The notes under the pieces are model-generated. The model made no database searches. It was not told the DNA's origin and saw only the letters and a list, made by a program, of their open reading frames with translations. From NCBI GenBank assembly GCA_028564925.1, contig CM053030.1, positions 409,391,738 through 409,455,737 of the forward strand: a DNA stretch of 64,000 nt. Direction: 5' to 3'. A program made the position numbers and the translations under genes. This document shows, piece after piece, positions 21,503-32,527 of this stretch. How positions within the stretch are numbered: the stretch's first letter is position 1; every line of letters starts with the position of its first letter. This DNA comes from Lithobates sylvaticus. Its lineage: Eukaryota > Chordata > Amphibia > Anura > Ranidae.

Positions 21503-23290
21503 TATGTGGGCTTTAAATATCCCCCTTCACCATCAAGCAGGGAACCAGAAAGGGCTATCCCATATCCCTGCTCCTGTCCTACTCTTTTTGAAGCCAACTA
21601 TCCCCCATTACTCTGGAAACTTAAATCTCTTCTGCAGAATTAGGCTACCTACAACATGTCCTGGTTAAGATGACGTACGTGCCTAAATTATTATATTTAA
21701 AGTCTTACTTTCACTGATTCCTTCCTCTGTCATGTGCTCCACCCAAAGCCAGTGATGTACTTTATTTGGCAGGGCTGCAAACCAAGAATCTTGAAACGGG
21801 TTATGTTTCAAACCAGACCGAATGGGAAACTGGGAGTCCCCAGTTTCTTGAGATACTACCAAGCTGTGCAAATTGCACAATTGACTAAATACCATGTCGG
21901 CTCTAAAACCCCACTGTGGGAGTGATTGCACTCCCCTGTCTATCCATAACATGTTGGGATTGGAAGATACTTCTTAACCCCATTACACAGCATTCATTGC
22001 AGCTCTGGGACAGTCTCAAGTACTTGTGAGGCCTAGTCTTCCCCCACCTACCACTATTCTCTATTGTTCACAACAGATCTTTTGACCCAGCCTTTGAATC
22101 CCCTGGATTCTTTAAACAATAGATTACTTCAAAGGCTACATGCCTTTATTCTTTGTTGACCCTTAGAGGATTCAAACCTTTTGCTGACCTTCAAAAACCC
22201 ACAATAGTTCTTTTGAACTATTTCAGTACCTACAGGTTAAACATTATGTGACATCAACTGTGCACCTTAGGAGAGATCCTCTAACCTTTACACCTTTTGA
22301 ATCTAAATGTAAAAATGACCCCCACTCGATGGAGCTAATTAGCCTACTTTATTGAACCCTAACCTGCAAAATGACATCCATAAGAAAGAACGTGATCTAC
22401 AATTGTCTGTTGACCATGAAAACTGGTAGTAAATCTGGACCACCACAAAGTCTTGCTCTCATAATTTGACTACACTCAAAACTAACTGCAAAGTACTACT
22501 CCGTTTGTACTTGGTCTCTTCTAGAATAGTACATATTAACTCTAATGCATTTCTTCCATGGTTTTTCGAAGGTAGGCTCTTTTATTCACACATGGTGGTG
22601 TAGTGGCTCTGGTGACAAGTGTATAGCATGATACATACGCTATTAAGCAAACACTGCCAATAAATCCACAATTGGAAACCATAAACATTGTCAAAATCCC
22701 AATCTATTCTCACAATCCTCATTCTTACAGCCACTAAACAAATTATAACAAAACCTGTCTTTTGAAACGCATATATGAGTCTGAGGTTTAATCCTAAGTC
22801 CAATGGACTTTGCTCAATGAGACGCTGACAACTAGGTTCCAGGAGGGAAGGTCTACATTTTGGAGAGTCTGGGAATTAGTTTCCATGAGCTTTCGGATTG
22901 GAACTGTAGAAACCACCACTTTTGTGTATTTGAACCAGTGCTTATTATCACTTCTTCCCAGCTGACTCTACCCCAACCCCTCTCCCCCTCTTATCCCAGT
23001 TCCACCCTTTACCACATTGCCTCTTCTCATGACTGTTTCTTCTTGTTTTACATTGATCCGTAGGCTATATGCAGTATCTTTACTGATTCATTTAACATCC
23101 CTATGGTGTTATATACCAGATGTTCACTGTCTCCGAAAAAGTGTACAGCTTTTTTTGTTGAACACTCTTCCCACATGTGAGTTATTACTTGCGCAAACAA
23201 CTGTCATGTACAGAAAAATCTGTACATTATTCTTTGACTTTGTCATTTGCTGTTATACTTACAGTACAAAAATGTATTAAACAAGAAATT
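21503..23290 (+). pseudogene. Old L1 ORF2 relic, part B (reverse transcriptase to 3' end)
   Basis: The frame resumes after the hAT target duplication with AGNQKGYPISLLLSYSF, equal to the GTRQGCPLSPLLF block of L1 reverse transcriptase. Then comes MYFIWQGCKPRILKR, with GKLGVPSFLRYYQAVQIAQL equal to the FIWKGKKPRIKLSTL...GGLALPDFRLYYLAAQL block. A possible remnant of the C-terminal cysteine motif is near 22600-22640 and a T- and C-rich 3' UTR follows. Many stops and shifts make it long dead. The end is taken near AATGTATTAAAC at 23270-23285. Confidence 0.65.
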
Positions 23291-23814
23291 TAATTTGTGG
23301 TTGGGCCAACTCTGTCTTTAACAGAAGCAGTTTATTGATTTTTAAAGTTTAGCAAATATACACATACGATCTTGTACCAAATAACAGGTCTTAATAAAAC
23401 AGTTAACATAATTAAAGTATATGTAAGGCACAAATTCAAACTCAGTCACTGGTCGTACACACCTTTGAACATTTGTCACTTACAGACAGACTGACTCTTT
23501 AGGCCACCCTCACTTCTTTACATTCTAGTGCATTGCATTTATGCATGTTATGCCTCCTATTTAGTTAAGGTAGCTCATTCATTTGAATGGGCTTTCAACA
23601 CACCAGAATGAACAAAAAAAAAAACAACTTTTTTTTCAACACACCACAAGGCATATGTCAAACATGATTGAATACTAGATATAATCAGCGCTTGCAGGAT
23701 ATAGTGCAAACCACGCAAATTGCTGATAAATAGGTCTCTAAATTGTGAAAATAAAATAAAATTTAAACACTGCAGCAGCTGTCACAAAAGGTGCTTTGAC
23801 CTCAAAGTGAAAAT
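23291..23814. other. Intergenic, nothing recognised
   Basis: AT-rich sequence without coding capacity or clear element ends. A short outer part of the foldback element (GCGCTTGCAGG near 23688) may begin here. Confidence 0.5.
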
Positions 23815-24681
23815 AAATGGGTATAAACAGCGCTTACAAAATGTGACTAAACAGCTAACTGAAAGTGCAGCTCAATTACATGACCATACTAAACAATATA
23901 CAATAGTGAACAAAAACATCAAAAATAGACAAATATATCTGTAGATAAAGTGCTAGGTGCTCCAAAGAAAATGCATAAGTACTGCAAAAATATTGTTGGT
24001 GCTCCAAAAATATTGCCTGTGTCATGTGCCACACTCCCCTCTTGTGACCCCACTCACCAAATGACAAGGACCCACAGCTTTGCAGTCTGGGGTCAGGAGT
24101 GCTGTGATCTGTAAGATCAGGTAAAGGACAAATGGGTTTCTCAGAAGGCTCTCACAAAAGTTGTTCCCATGGATCTTTAAAGTTGATCGATCATGCTCAT
24201 ATGCGGGAGACAGAGAAGAAGCTGATAGTGAAGTACTGTTTGTAATAAGAGGATTGCCAAACTAGGCACTACTTACAAAAATCTGACCAAACAGGCATCA
24301 GTGCAGAGCTCCTGGTATGCCGCTGATCTACGTGCGTTCCATGGACGGCTTAAGAAACCCATTTGTCCTTTACCTGATCTTATAGATCACAGCGCTCTTG
24401 ACCCCAGACTGCAAAGCTGTGGGTCCATGTCATTTGGTGAGTTGGGTCACAAGAGGGGAGTGTGGCACACGACACAGGCAATATTTTCGGAGCACCAGCA
24501 ATATTTTTGAAGCACTTATGCACTTTCTTTGGAGCACCTAGCACTTTATCTACAGATATATTTGCCTAGTTTTGATGTTTTTGTTCACTAATGTATATTG
24601 TTTAGTATGGTCATGTAATTTAGCAACACTTTCAGTTAGCTGTTTAGTTACATTCTGTAGGTGCAGTTTATACCCATTTAT
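23815..24681. mobile_element. Foldback element with ~330-bp inverted arms
   Basis: The left arm 23815-24142 and right arm 24353-24681 are inverse copies with roughly 90% agreement by eye, around a loop of about 210 bp. Both arms contain AAACCCATTTGTCCTTTACC and the GGAGCACC...AATATT motif. No reading frame worth naming is inside. It looks like a non-autonomous foldback transposon whose family I cannot assign. Confidence 0.8.
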
Positions 24682-24743
24682 ATGTCAAACATGGGCAAAT
24701 ACAATTATGCAAGCATGTTCGAACTTATGTTGAAAAGGAATAG

Positions 24744-25000
24744 GTCACCACTACACCAAAAACACCAGAATGGAACGTGCACCATTTCTTTGACTTAACA
24801 CAATGCAATTTAGTAAATTACATAGGTTGTACTGTGCTTGCCATGGGTTGCACTATTCATCAGCAGGTGCATTGGGAGGCCATTTAGAATAAATGTCACC
24901 ACTACACCAAAAACACCAGAATGGAACGTGCACCATTTCTTGGACTTAACACAATGCACATTAGTAAATTGCATAGGTTGTACTGTGTCTTTAGAGTTCC
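24744..25000. repeat. Direct duplication, ~151-bp unit
   Basis: GTCACCACTACACCAAAAAC begins at 24744 and again at 24895, and the copies agree almost fully for about 110 bp (through ...GCATAGGTTGTACTGTG). It is a local tandem duplication of unknown origin. Confidence 0.9.
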
Positions 25001-25029
25001 TGGATTTTGCACACCTGATGGTGCCCATT

Positions 25030-25580
25030 ATGAGGGGGTATAATTTACCCTGTTGAATTTTTATTTTATTTTATGTAAAATGCAACAGAAGTAGTGGGAA
25101 CAAGCAAAGTGGGCATGAATACTAAAAACGAATCAAAAGGTAATAAAATCTGAGTTAAGTGTATGTGAGTATACATTTGGCATTATGCAATATGATGTAT
25201 GGATGTAGAATGCAAAATATTGGTAGTTTTTTCTACATTGCAGGGTGGCGATAGATAAATATCCCTGATGAAGATAATTTACAGATATTCGAAACACGTT
25301 GGATTTCTTTTTCATACATGAACTGTTACCGGACCTGTTCGGAATGTACAGTCGTATATGGTATTGGGTATCACTTCTGAACATAAAATGTGTATATAAA
25401 CACTGTCATTAATGTTTTTAAAAGGGATGCTATGAGCCTCATGGAGGTTTAGTTTAAACTGAGAACAATAACATTTGTATTTTTAATATAATATGTTTCT
25501 GGCTATATTGGTTGTCGTGTAAAAGTTCAAAAAAAAGGTGTATTGGAGTTTTTTCTGTGAATACTAAAAACTGTACAGTA
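25030..25580. other. Intergenic, nothing recognised
   Basis: AT-rich sequence. The phrase around 25260-25300 (CCCTGATGAAG...CGAAACACGTTGG) resembles the end of foldback-type frog repeats, but no partner arm is present. Confidence 0.4.
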
Positions 25581-25905
25581 GGCCCCTTTCACACTGGGGC
25601 GGTTTTCAGGCGGTACGGCGCTAAAAATAGCGCCTGTATACCGCCTGAAAAAAACCGGCCCCATTCACTCCAGTGTGAAAGCCGGCGGGCTTTCACACTG
25701 GAGCGGTGCGCTAGATCCTAGTTGGAGCGGTGAAGGAGCGGTTGCTCCTATACCGCTCCTTCCCATTGAAATCAATGGGAAACCGCGGGGATACCGCCCG
25801 CAAACCGCCGCTGCACTTTGCGGAGGTTTTTAACCCTTTTGCGGCCGCTAGCGGGGGTTAAAACCCCCCCGCTAGACTACAGCCCAACCGCCCCAGAAGC
25901 CAGCC
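25581..25905. mobile_element. MITE with GGCCCCTTTCACACTGGGG end, copy 1
   Basis: It shares its left 110 bp almost exactly with the copy at 32528-32905 (GGCCCCTTTCACACTGGGGC, then AGCGCTAAAAATAGCGC, then CCATTCACTCCAGTGTGAAA). The right end has decayed. Flanking triplets are GTA and TTA. It contains nested palindromes around AGCGCT and around CCAGTGTGAAAGCC. A Harbinger-type MITE is likely from the TTA target of the other copy. Confidence 0.75.
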
Positions 25906-26119
25906 TTAAAGAATAGGGAATTAGGTCAGGAAGATCCTGTTGTTTGAGCTTTCAAAATATATTGGAAACTAGGGGCTGCCTCAGCCCAACAGATCCCACA
26001 TATTAAAAAAAAATTTTTGGGTGGGCTGACAAGGTAATGCAATGAACAAGGCCAATGTAAAAATGCATATAATCTTATGTAACAAAGACAAAACCTCAGC
26101 ATCTCCTTTCTTTCATTAA

Positions 26120-27226
26120 CAAGTGTTACTAAACCCAGATCCTGTATTCACTATATCTGGTCTCCCACGGTACAGTAATAGCAGTATTGCGACTTGTATC
26201 AGTTCCTAGTAAAGCTTGTAGGAGGAGTTTTCATTCTCCCCTGATCCTCTGTCTGGACATGTCTGGACATGCCTGGACAGTGCTGATTGGCCCTGTTCTG
26301 ATCACATGCACTCTCCCAAGAAAATAAAAACTCTCTAGCAAAACACATAAAACTGAGCATGTGCAGCCCGTTCACTGGCTCTGTAAATATCAGGTTATTT
26401 TTTTTTTGTTGAGACATTGGAAATACAATTATTTTATTAAATATAAACAGCTAAATATCTTTTTCATCAGCAGTATATAGCAGTCTTGTGACTTCTATCA
26501 GTGCCTGGTTAAAGCTTGTAGGAGGAGTTTTTATACTGCACTGGCTGTCCTATCAGGATCCAGGACCCCTGACCCTCTGTCTGGACAGAGCTGATTGGCC
26601 TTTTGCTGATCACATGTACTCTCCCAAGAAAAAAAAACTCTCTAGCAATACACACCAAACTGAGCATGTGCACCCTGACTTCAGTAGCTCTGTCTTATCC
26701 AGACCTGTTTTGGAGTCAGTGGAAGAAGAGGAGGATCTGTGCATTCAGGAACCTGCATTCACTATATCTGGTCTCCGACAGTACACAGAACACGGAAATG
26801 CAATTATTTTTGTAAATATTAACTGATCAATACCTTTTCTCATCAGCAGTATATAGCAGTATTGTGACGTGTATTAGTTCCTAGTGAAGCTTGTAGGAGG
26901 AGTTTTCATTCTCCCCTGATTCTCTGTCTGGACATGTCTGGACAGTGCTGATTGGCCCTGTGCTGATCGCATGCAGTCTCCCAAGAAAAAAAACACTCTC
27001 AACAATACACACCAAACTGAGCATATGTAGCCCATTCCCTGGCTCTCTAAATATCAGGTTATTTTTTTGGAGACATTGGAAGAAGGGGGAGATCAGAGAG
27101 ACAGGATCAAACAGCCTTTATACACAATGCAAAGGATTAACCCCCTTAGGTTCCACAGTGAGTATAACAAGCATGCCTTACTGAATATACAGACTGATTT
27201 TACTGTTGTGGGTTTAGTAACACTTT
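26120..27226. mobile_element. TTAA-flanked MITE-like element with three internal repeats
   Basis: Perfect 17-bp inverted ends AAGTGTTACTAAACCCA (26121-26137) and its inverse (27209-27225), with TTAA at or next to each side. Inside, a segment beginning GCAGTATTGCGAC/GCAGTCTTGTGAC recurs at about 26181, 26480 and 26857. Each copy continues through AAAGCTTGTAGGAGGAGTTT and TCTGTCTGGACA, so the core was amplified to three divergent copies. A partial copy in the opposite orientation is split by another TTAA element at 46.6-47.9 kb. Confidence 0.75.
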
Positions 27227-27249
27227 AAGGCAACTTTACATTTGGAGAA

Positions 27250-27597
27250 CATCAAGCTATTTGGTAGACATAGAATATAAAGCTATTTTACAGGACCTCT
27301 GTGTTGATAGTGCTTATCAATTAAGCCTTGCCCCCTGCCAGACCCTAATTGGGGATTGGCTAAGGCCTTCATAAATATTCCAAACAGCCCCTCCTCACCT
27401 CCACCTACCAGCTCTAGAAGTTTCTACAACCTTCTAGACCAGGGGGAGGCACCAGAGGAGCTGTCAGAATGAGTCATCCAGCCCTGACTCACTGAACCCT
27501 GACCCAGATTAGTCCTGAGCCAAGTTAATTTTCCTAAAATAACAAACCTACACTACAATGCCTATCTTACATCTAGCACACATTAGAGGGTGCTACA
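27250..27597. mobile_element. Possible LTR fragment (fossil)
   Basis: The stretch GATTGGCTAAGGCC...AAATATTCC through ...GAGGGTGCTACAT resembles the right part of the probable solo LTR at 1330-2613. It is too short to give a family, and no inner genes are present. Confidence 0.3.
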
Positions 27598-28254
27598 TGT
27601 GCCATGGGCAAAAAGAAAGCTTTATCAACCTGAAAGAAGTTCAAACCCCTCCCCACTTTGTTTATAAAATACGTTTTGGCAGGAGTGCTTTTTTAACTGT
27701 TTACTATTAGCAGCATTTGGTTTCACGCAGTTTGTTTTTCAGAAATCCTCCTAACTGTATACAGAAAAAGCAGCTAAACAAAAGGTTGTTTTTTAATAAA
27801 GAAAAAAATATAACTGTTGTGTATGCCTGAGGAAGAGATTGCAAGGAGTTATAGGCTTAGCATGCAGCTTATTTAAGATCTTTCGGTTTAACATCTGTCA
27901 GATTTGAAACTGTTCAGAACTCTCCTCTAACAACTTGTGTCTATTAAATGCATTTGTTGTCTTATGACTGATAGTTATATAAAACAGGAACAGATACAGA
28001 GATTGTATCAAAGAAAACATTCATGCATGTTCCTGCAAATTGAAGATAAACAAGAAAACAATTTGGATTTTTAAAGTTATCTTATCTTTATTTAGAGAGG
28101 AGGTTCATGCCTTGATTTTTTGTTTGAATATGTCAATTTACTTTACATTTTCTTTATGGGTCTGAGCAATAACCAGGTCTGGACTGACAGTAGGGAAATT
28201 CTGGTATCTACGAGGAATGCTACCACATATTGGTGAGCTGATATAATTCATGTA
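27598..28254. other. Intergenic, nothing recognised
   Basis: AT-rich sequence with no coding frame, tandem repeat or element end. Confidence 0.5.
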
Positions 28255-28258
28255 TTAA

Positions 28259-29576
28259 CCACTTCAGCCCCCGAAGGATTTACCCCCTTCATGACCAAGC
28301 CCTTTTTTGCGATACGGCACTGCGTCGCTTTAACTCCCAATTGCGTAGTCGTGCGACGTTGTACCCAAATAAAATTGACGTCCTTTTTTTCCCACAAATA
28401 GAGATTTCTTTTGGTGATATTTTATCACCTCTGCGTTTTTTTTTTTTTGCGCTATAAACAAAGAAAGAGCGTCAATTTTGAAAAAAAAAAAGCAATATTT
28501 TTTACTTTGTGCTATATTAAATATCCCAAAAAGATATAAAAAAAAAAAAAATTTCTTCCTCAGTTTAGGTCAATATGTGCTCTTCAACATATTTTTGGTA
28601 AAAAAAAATCGCAATAAGCGAATATTGATTGGTTTGCGCAAAAGTTATCGCGTCTACAAAATAGGGGATAGATTTTTGGCATTTTTATTATAATGTTTTT
28701 TTTTATTAGTAATGGTGGCGATCTGTGATTTTTATCGTGACTGTGACATTAAGGCAGACAGATCGAACACTTTTGACTCTTTTGGGACCATTGGCATTTA
28801 TACAGCGATCAGTGCTATAAAATTACACTGATTACTGTGTAAATGTCACTGGCAGGGAAGGCGTTAAACACTAGGGGGCGATCAAGGGGTTAAGTGTGTT
28901 CTCTCAGAGTGTTCTAATTGTAGGGGGGGATGGGCTCACTAGAACATGACAGAGATCACTGTTCTTAAACATTGGAAGCAGTATCTCCCTGTCACGTTGC
29001 TAGCCAGAACAGGGAAATAAATAAGAAAAAATTGCGCTATTTAAGTCCAAACATAAAATAAAAATATGAAAAAAGTAATAGTAATAGTAATAAAAACAAA
29101 GCACAATCCTAGTAGAAATCATTTCAGAAAAATACTTCATCAATTTATAGGGAACATGCTCATCAGATGTAAGCCAAAAAATTGCATGTGGCTTTAACCC
29201 AGCCCGGGTCACTTTGTTTTTATTACTGGGGACTTTTTTCATATTTTTAGTTTATATTTGGACTTTAATAGAGCAGTTTTTTCCTATTTATTTCTGTTTG
29301 TGCTTATCCCGCAATTATTGCTGCTGTGTTACTGATCCAACTCCCTGATTAGCGCAGTTCTTTACCTTTTATTTAGAACAGGGAAATGCCTTGTTTACAT
29401 AGGCATCTCCCCGTTCTTCCTCTCCATGCCACGATCCGGGCCACCGGCGAACATCGAGTCCGCAGAACACGTGGGCGCCCCCTAGCCGACGATGACGGGG
29501 TGACGTATGGGTACGTAATTTTGCGCACCCGTGACACTTTTCCAAAGTATATCAGCGTGAGCCGGTTGGCAAGTGG
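28259..29576. mobile_element. TTAA-flanked non-autonomous element, copy 1
   Basis: TTAA|CCACTTCAGCCCCCG at the left and GGCAAGTGG|TTAA at the right. The middle carries a conserved block (GCGCTATAAACAAAG...AAAATTGCAATA-like, then TTGCGCAAAAGTTATCGCG, then CAGTGCTATAAA) shared with the copies at 34.6 and 46.7 kb. TTAA target duplication points to a piggyBac- or Kolobok-type origin. The conserved block gives similar short frames in different copies but nothing protein-like. The copy is split by a retroposon at 29019-29374. Confidence 0.8.
29019..29374 (-). mobile_element. Short retroposon-like insertion with 13-bp target duplication
   Basis: The 13-bp AGAACAGGGAAAT flanks it on both sides (29006-29018 and 29375-29387). 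Inside, the left end (TTTAAGTCCAAACATAAA... to ...AATAAAAACAAAG) recurs inverted at the right (CTTTGTTTTTATTAC... to ...GGACTTTAATAGAGC), so the insert folds back on itself. Long target duplications and A/T-rich simple sequence at one end suggest retroposition, perhaps of a SINE-like RNA. Confidence 0.75.
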
Positions 29577-29580
29577 TTAA

Positions 29581-30248
29581 AGTATTGTGAGGATCCTCTG
29601 TGACATCAGAGGTAACCATGGCTGTGAAGCTGTCTGACCTTCTTCAGAAACCCTTGTTGGAAGATATGAACTTATTTCAGTGATGTTTCAGGTCACAGCT
29701 CCTGGATTTTCCTCATTGGTGACAGCTGATGTTGCAGGCAACAACAAAGTATTAAAAAGACAGACAACGGCAGACAGAAAATCCAGAAGAAAGGTAAGGA
29801 TCAGAAACTGAAATTAAAAAAAGGCCAGCACATCAAAAATTAAGGAGCTTACGTCTTTACTGAGATCTCAGTTATAATAATCGCTTAAATACAATACCAC
29901 CAAATTGAAGTCTTTACTTTTGGTGTGCTGGCCAGTTTTACTTTTTTAGATTTTCATGGTATCTCTATTGGCTGTGCACCATTCTCAAGGTGTCCAAGGC
30001 AAAGGTGCAAGATGTATTTTTGTCCAGTTGGGTCAGAAACAGAACAGTCAGCATACTTTCAGTTTATCACTAGAACACCACTAAGTAAAAGCAAAAGAAA
30101 TTACCATTTTGCTCTTTGCAGGTAATATACCCAGTGTGTAAAATAGAATTGATATTGGTGCCTTGTATGCACCATCCCTTATCCCTTTTTGTTGGAACTT
30201 CTGCCAGAGGTTGTTTTTTTTTTTTTCTAATTTGCTGTCTGCGTCCTA
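29581..30248. other. Intergenic, nothing recognised
   Basis: No coding frame or repeat end is seen. The short frames here lack any recognisable domain. Confidence 0.5.
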
Positions 30249-30754
30249 TTATGCCGCGTACACACGTGCGGACTTTTGCCGGCGGACCTAGTCCAGCGGA
30301 CAATCCCGCCGGACTTTCCAGCTGGGTCCGCTGGACTTTCCGAGCGTGTGGACTTGCCCACACACGTGCGGACTTGCCCACACACGCACGGACTTCTCCG
30401 GCGGATAATCCGCCGGCCAAAGTCCGCGGGACTTTTGAAAATGAACGGACTTGCCGCTCATCGGCAGTCCGTTCATTTAGCACGTGACTTCAGGTACGTA
30501 GCTAGCGTAGGCAGTAAATGCCGGCGCGCTAGCTCCGTCACCTGTCATGGATTTAAAGGGAATCCCCACGCCGAAAAACGGCGTGGGGGTTCCCCCCAAA
30601 TCCATGTCAGACCCTCATCCGAGCACGCAGCCTGGCAGGCCAGGAAAGGGGTGGGACGAACGAGCGCCCCCCCCCCTGAGCCGTACCAGGCCGCGTGCCC
30701 TCAACATGGGGGATGCCCTGGGGAAAGGACTGGACTGTCCGGGACTGTGACAAC

Positions 30755-30845
30755 ACAAGGGGGCGGGGTCACCATGTGACATGAACATGTGACCCTGTCC
30801 CCATGCCCCTATATAAGTCCTAGCGCAGAGCGGCACAGGCATTCC
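30755..30845 (+). promoter_or_regulatory. TATA-box promoter inside the Harbinger-end element
   Basis: A GC box (GGGGCGGGG near 30759), paired ATGTGAC motifs (near 30773 and 30787) and a TATATAAG box near 30811-30818 precede a probable start site about 30 bp on, around GCACAGGCATTCC. This is a well-formed RNA polymerase II core promoter by eye. An AATAAA signal lies about 550 bp downstream. Confidence 0.6.
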
Positions 30846-31020
30846 GGGCAGAGAGAGCGTCGGGTCAACATCGGAAGAAGAAGAAGAACAAGAACAAGAA
30901 GGACAAGAAGAAGGACAAGGCGCCGGCGGCGCGGAAGACGACGACCGCCGCAAGAACAGAAGAGACCCCCGGAAGACCCCCGAAGGCGGATCGAGAACCC
31001 CAGACGACGGCGACGACGAC

Positions 31021-31384
31021 GAAGAAGGTAGCCGGACTTCCCCCGCTCGGTAAAAGAGCTTGGTAAATGGCGGGGGAGTCCGGCGAGAAGACCCCCAAGA
31101 CGGAAGAAGACCCCCGAAGGCGGATCGAGACCCCCAGACGGCGGCGACGACGAAGAAGGTAGCCGGACTTCCCCCGCTCGGTAAAAGAGCTTGGTAAATG
31201 GCGGGGGAGTCCGGCGAGAAGACCCCCAAGACGGAAGAAGACCCCCGAAGGCGGATCGAGACCCCCAGACGGCGGCGACGACGAAGAAGGTAGCCGGACT
31301 TCCCCCGCTCGGTAAAAGAGCTTGGTAAATGGCGGGGGAGTCCGGCGAGAAGACCCCCAGGACGGAAGAAGACCCCCGGAGCAG
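31021..31384 (+). repeat. Three tandem 131-bp units, each with a 14-15-bp hairpin
   Basis: GAAGAAGGTAGCCGGACTTC starts at 31021, 31152 and 31283. Every unit has the inverse pair CCGGACTTCCCCCGC and GCGGGGGAGTCCGG around a loop of about 24 bases. Units are nearly identical. A partial extra copy precedes them at about 30963-31020. The last unit ends near 31384. Confidence 0.95.
31067..31162 (+). CDS. Repeated 31-residue Arg-tailed micro-ORF (unit 1)
   Basis: The first ATG after the presumed transcription start opens a 31-codon frame, MAGESGEKTPKTEEDP then RRRIETP and eight arginines, ending in TAG within the next unit. The same frame recurs at 31198-31293, and a variant with a longer tail begins at 31329. 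No homologue is known to me. It may be only a by-product of a GA-rich repeat. It is listed because it is the first AUG frame in a unit with promoter and poly(A) signals. Confidence 0.3.
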   Translation: MAGESGEKTPKTEEDPRRRIETPRRRRRRRR

Positions 31385-31385
31385 T

Positions 31386-31393
31386 GCAATAAA
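31386..31393 (+). terminator. Poly(A) signal of the internal transcription unit
   Basis: An AATAAA in GTGCAATAAACTAT follows the third 131-bp unit, with a T-rich stretch (TGGGTGTTTTTTTTTAC) 25-40 bases later, a plausible downstream element. Confidence 0.5.
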
Positions 31394-32165
31394 CTATTTT
31401 TTCAAAAGTGTGGGTGTTTTTTTTTTACTTTACATTTTACACCTTAGGTGAATGGGTAGGGGTACATCGTACCCCATACTCATTCACATAGGGTGGGGGG
31501 CCGGTATCTGGGGGGCCCCTTATTAAAGGGGTCTCTCAGATTCCGATAAGCCCCGCCCGCAGACCCCGACAACCAACGGCCAGGGTTGTCGGGAAGAGGC
31601 CCTTGTCCTCATCAACATGGGGACAAGGTGCCTTGGGGTGGGGGGGGCGCACGGCCCCCCTTTCCCCAGGGCACCCCCCATGTTGAGGGCACGCGGCCTG
31701 GTACGGCTCGGGGGGGGGGGCGCGCTCGTTCGTCCCCACCCCTTTCCTGGCCTGCCAGGCTGCGTGCTCGGATGAGGGTCTGACATGGATTTGGGGGGAA
31801 CCCCCACGCCGTTTTTCGGCGTGGGGATTCCCTTTAAATCCATGACAGGTGACGGAGCTAGCGCGGCGGCATTTACTGCCTACGCTAGCTACGTACCTGA
31901 AGTTACGTTCGAAATGAACGGACTGCTCCGTGTGTGGGCAAGTCCGTTCATTTTCAAAAGTCCCGCGGACTTGCCTACTAACGGCGGGATTGTCCGCTGG
32001 ACTGCCAAGTCCAGCGGATAATTTTAAAACAAAACTTAAAACTTTGGTCCGCCGGACTTTGGCGCCAAAAAGTCCGCCGGCGCCCACACACGAGGGGATT
32101 ATCCGCTGGACTTCAGTCCAGCGGATAATCCCGCGGGATTGTCCCTTCGTGTGTACGCGGCATTA

Positions 32166-32524
32166 AAGAGATTTGTGCTCACTTCCTGACCTGTAGACTC
32201 AACAGAAAGCGAGAAAAATTTCTCAAAAGCGAGAGGAAATCCCCTTTCAGGTAGTTGTCACCAAAACAGGGATCCACATTGGAAAATTTTCCCTTCCCTA
32301 TTTCTGTTCTGTGACAACAGTAAAATGTTGAATTTTTTTTGCCCTCTGGTACACACACTCAGGGGAATTAAAGAAGATCCCTAATGACACTTTTCTGGCA
32401 CTATGGCTCTTTAAACGCCCTGCACCAGATTCATATATCCCTGCCACCCATTTTAGTGGATTTACAAACACGTGCAGAAGATTCAGGTATTTCATAATAG
32501 CACCAATTTTATAAAGTGGGACTA
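32166..32524. other. Intergenic, nothing recognised
   Basis: Short spacer between two MITEs without coding potential or repeats. Confidence 0.5.
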
Positions 32525-32527
32525 TTA

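Larger units (their letters stand above)
30252..32162. mobile_element. Non-autonomous Harbinger-end element carrying a transcription unit
   Basis: Ends TGCCGCGTACACACG inverted, with a perfect TTA target duplication (30249-30251 and 32163-32165), as in the small MITEs at 36158 and 44407. Inverted arms of about 470 bp (inner parts about 30420-30728 and 31662-31985 nearly identical) enclose a central GC-rich unit of about 0.9 kb. That unit has a TATA box, three hairpin-bearing tandem repeats and an AATAAA signal. Long arms around a captured transcription unit resemble Pack-type transposons that have taken up foreign sequence. No transposase is encoded. Confidence 0.85.

Noticed and set aside
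30615-31389. Two long minus-strand frames (204 and 174 codons) over the 131-bp repeats
   Set aside because: They are serine/arginine-rich by-products of GC-rich tandem units with no domain, and the promoter and poly(A) signals lie on the other strand.
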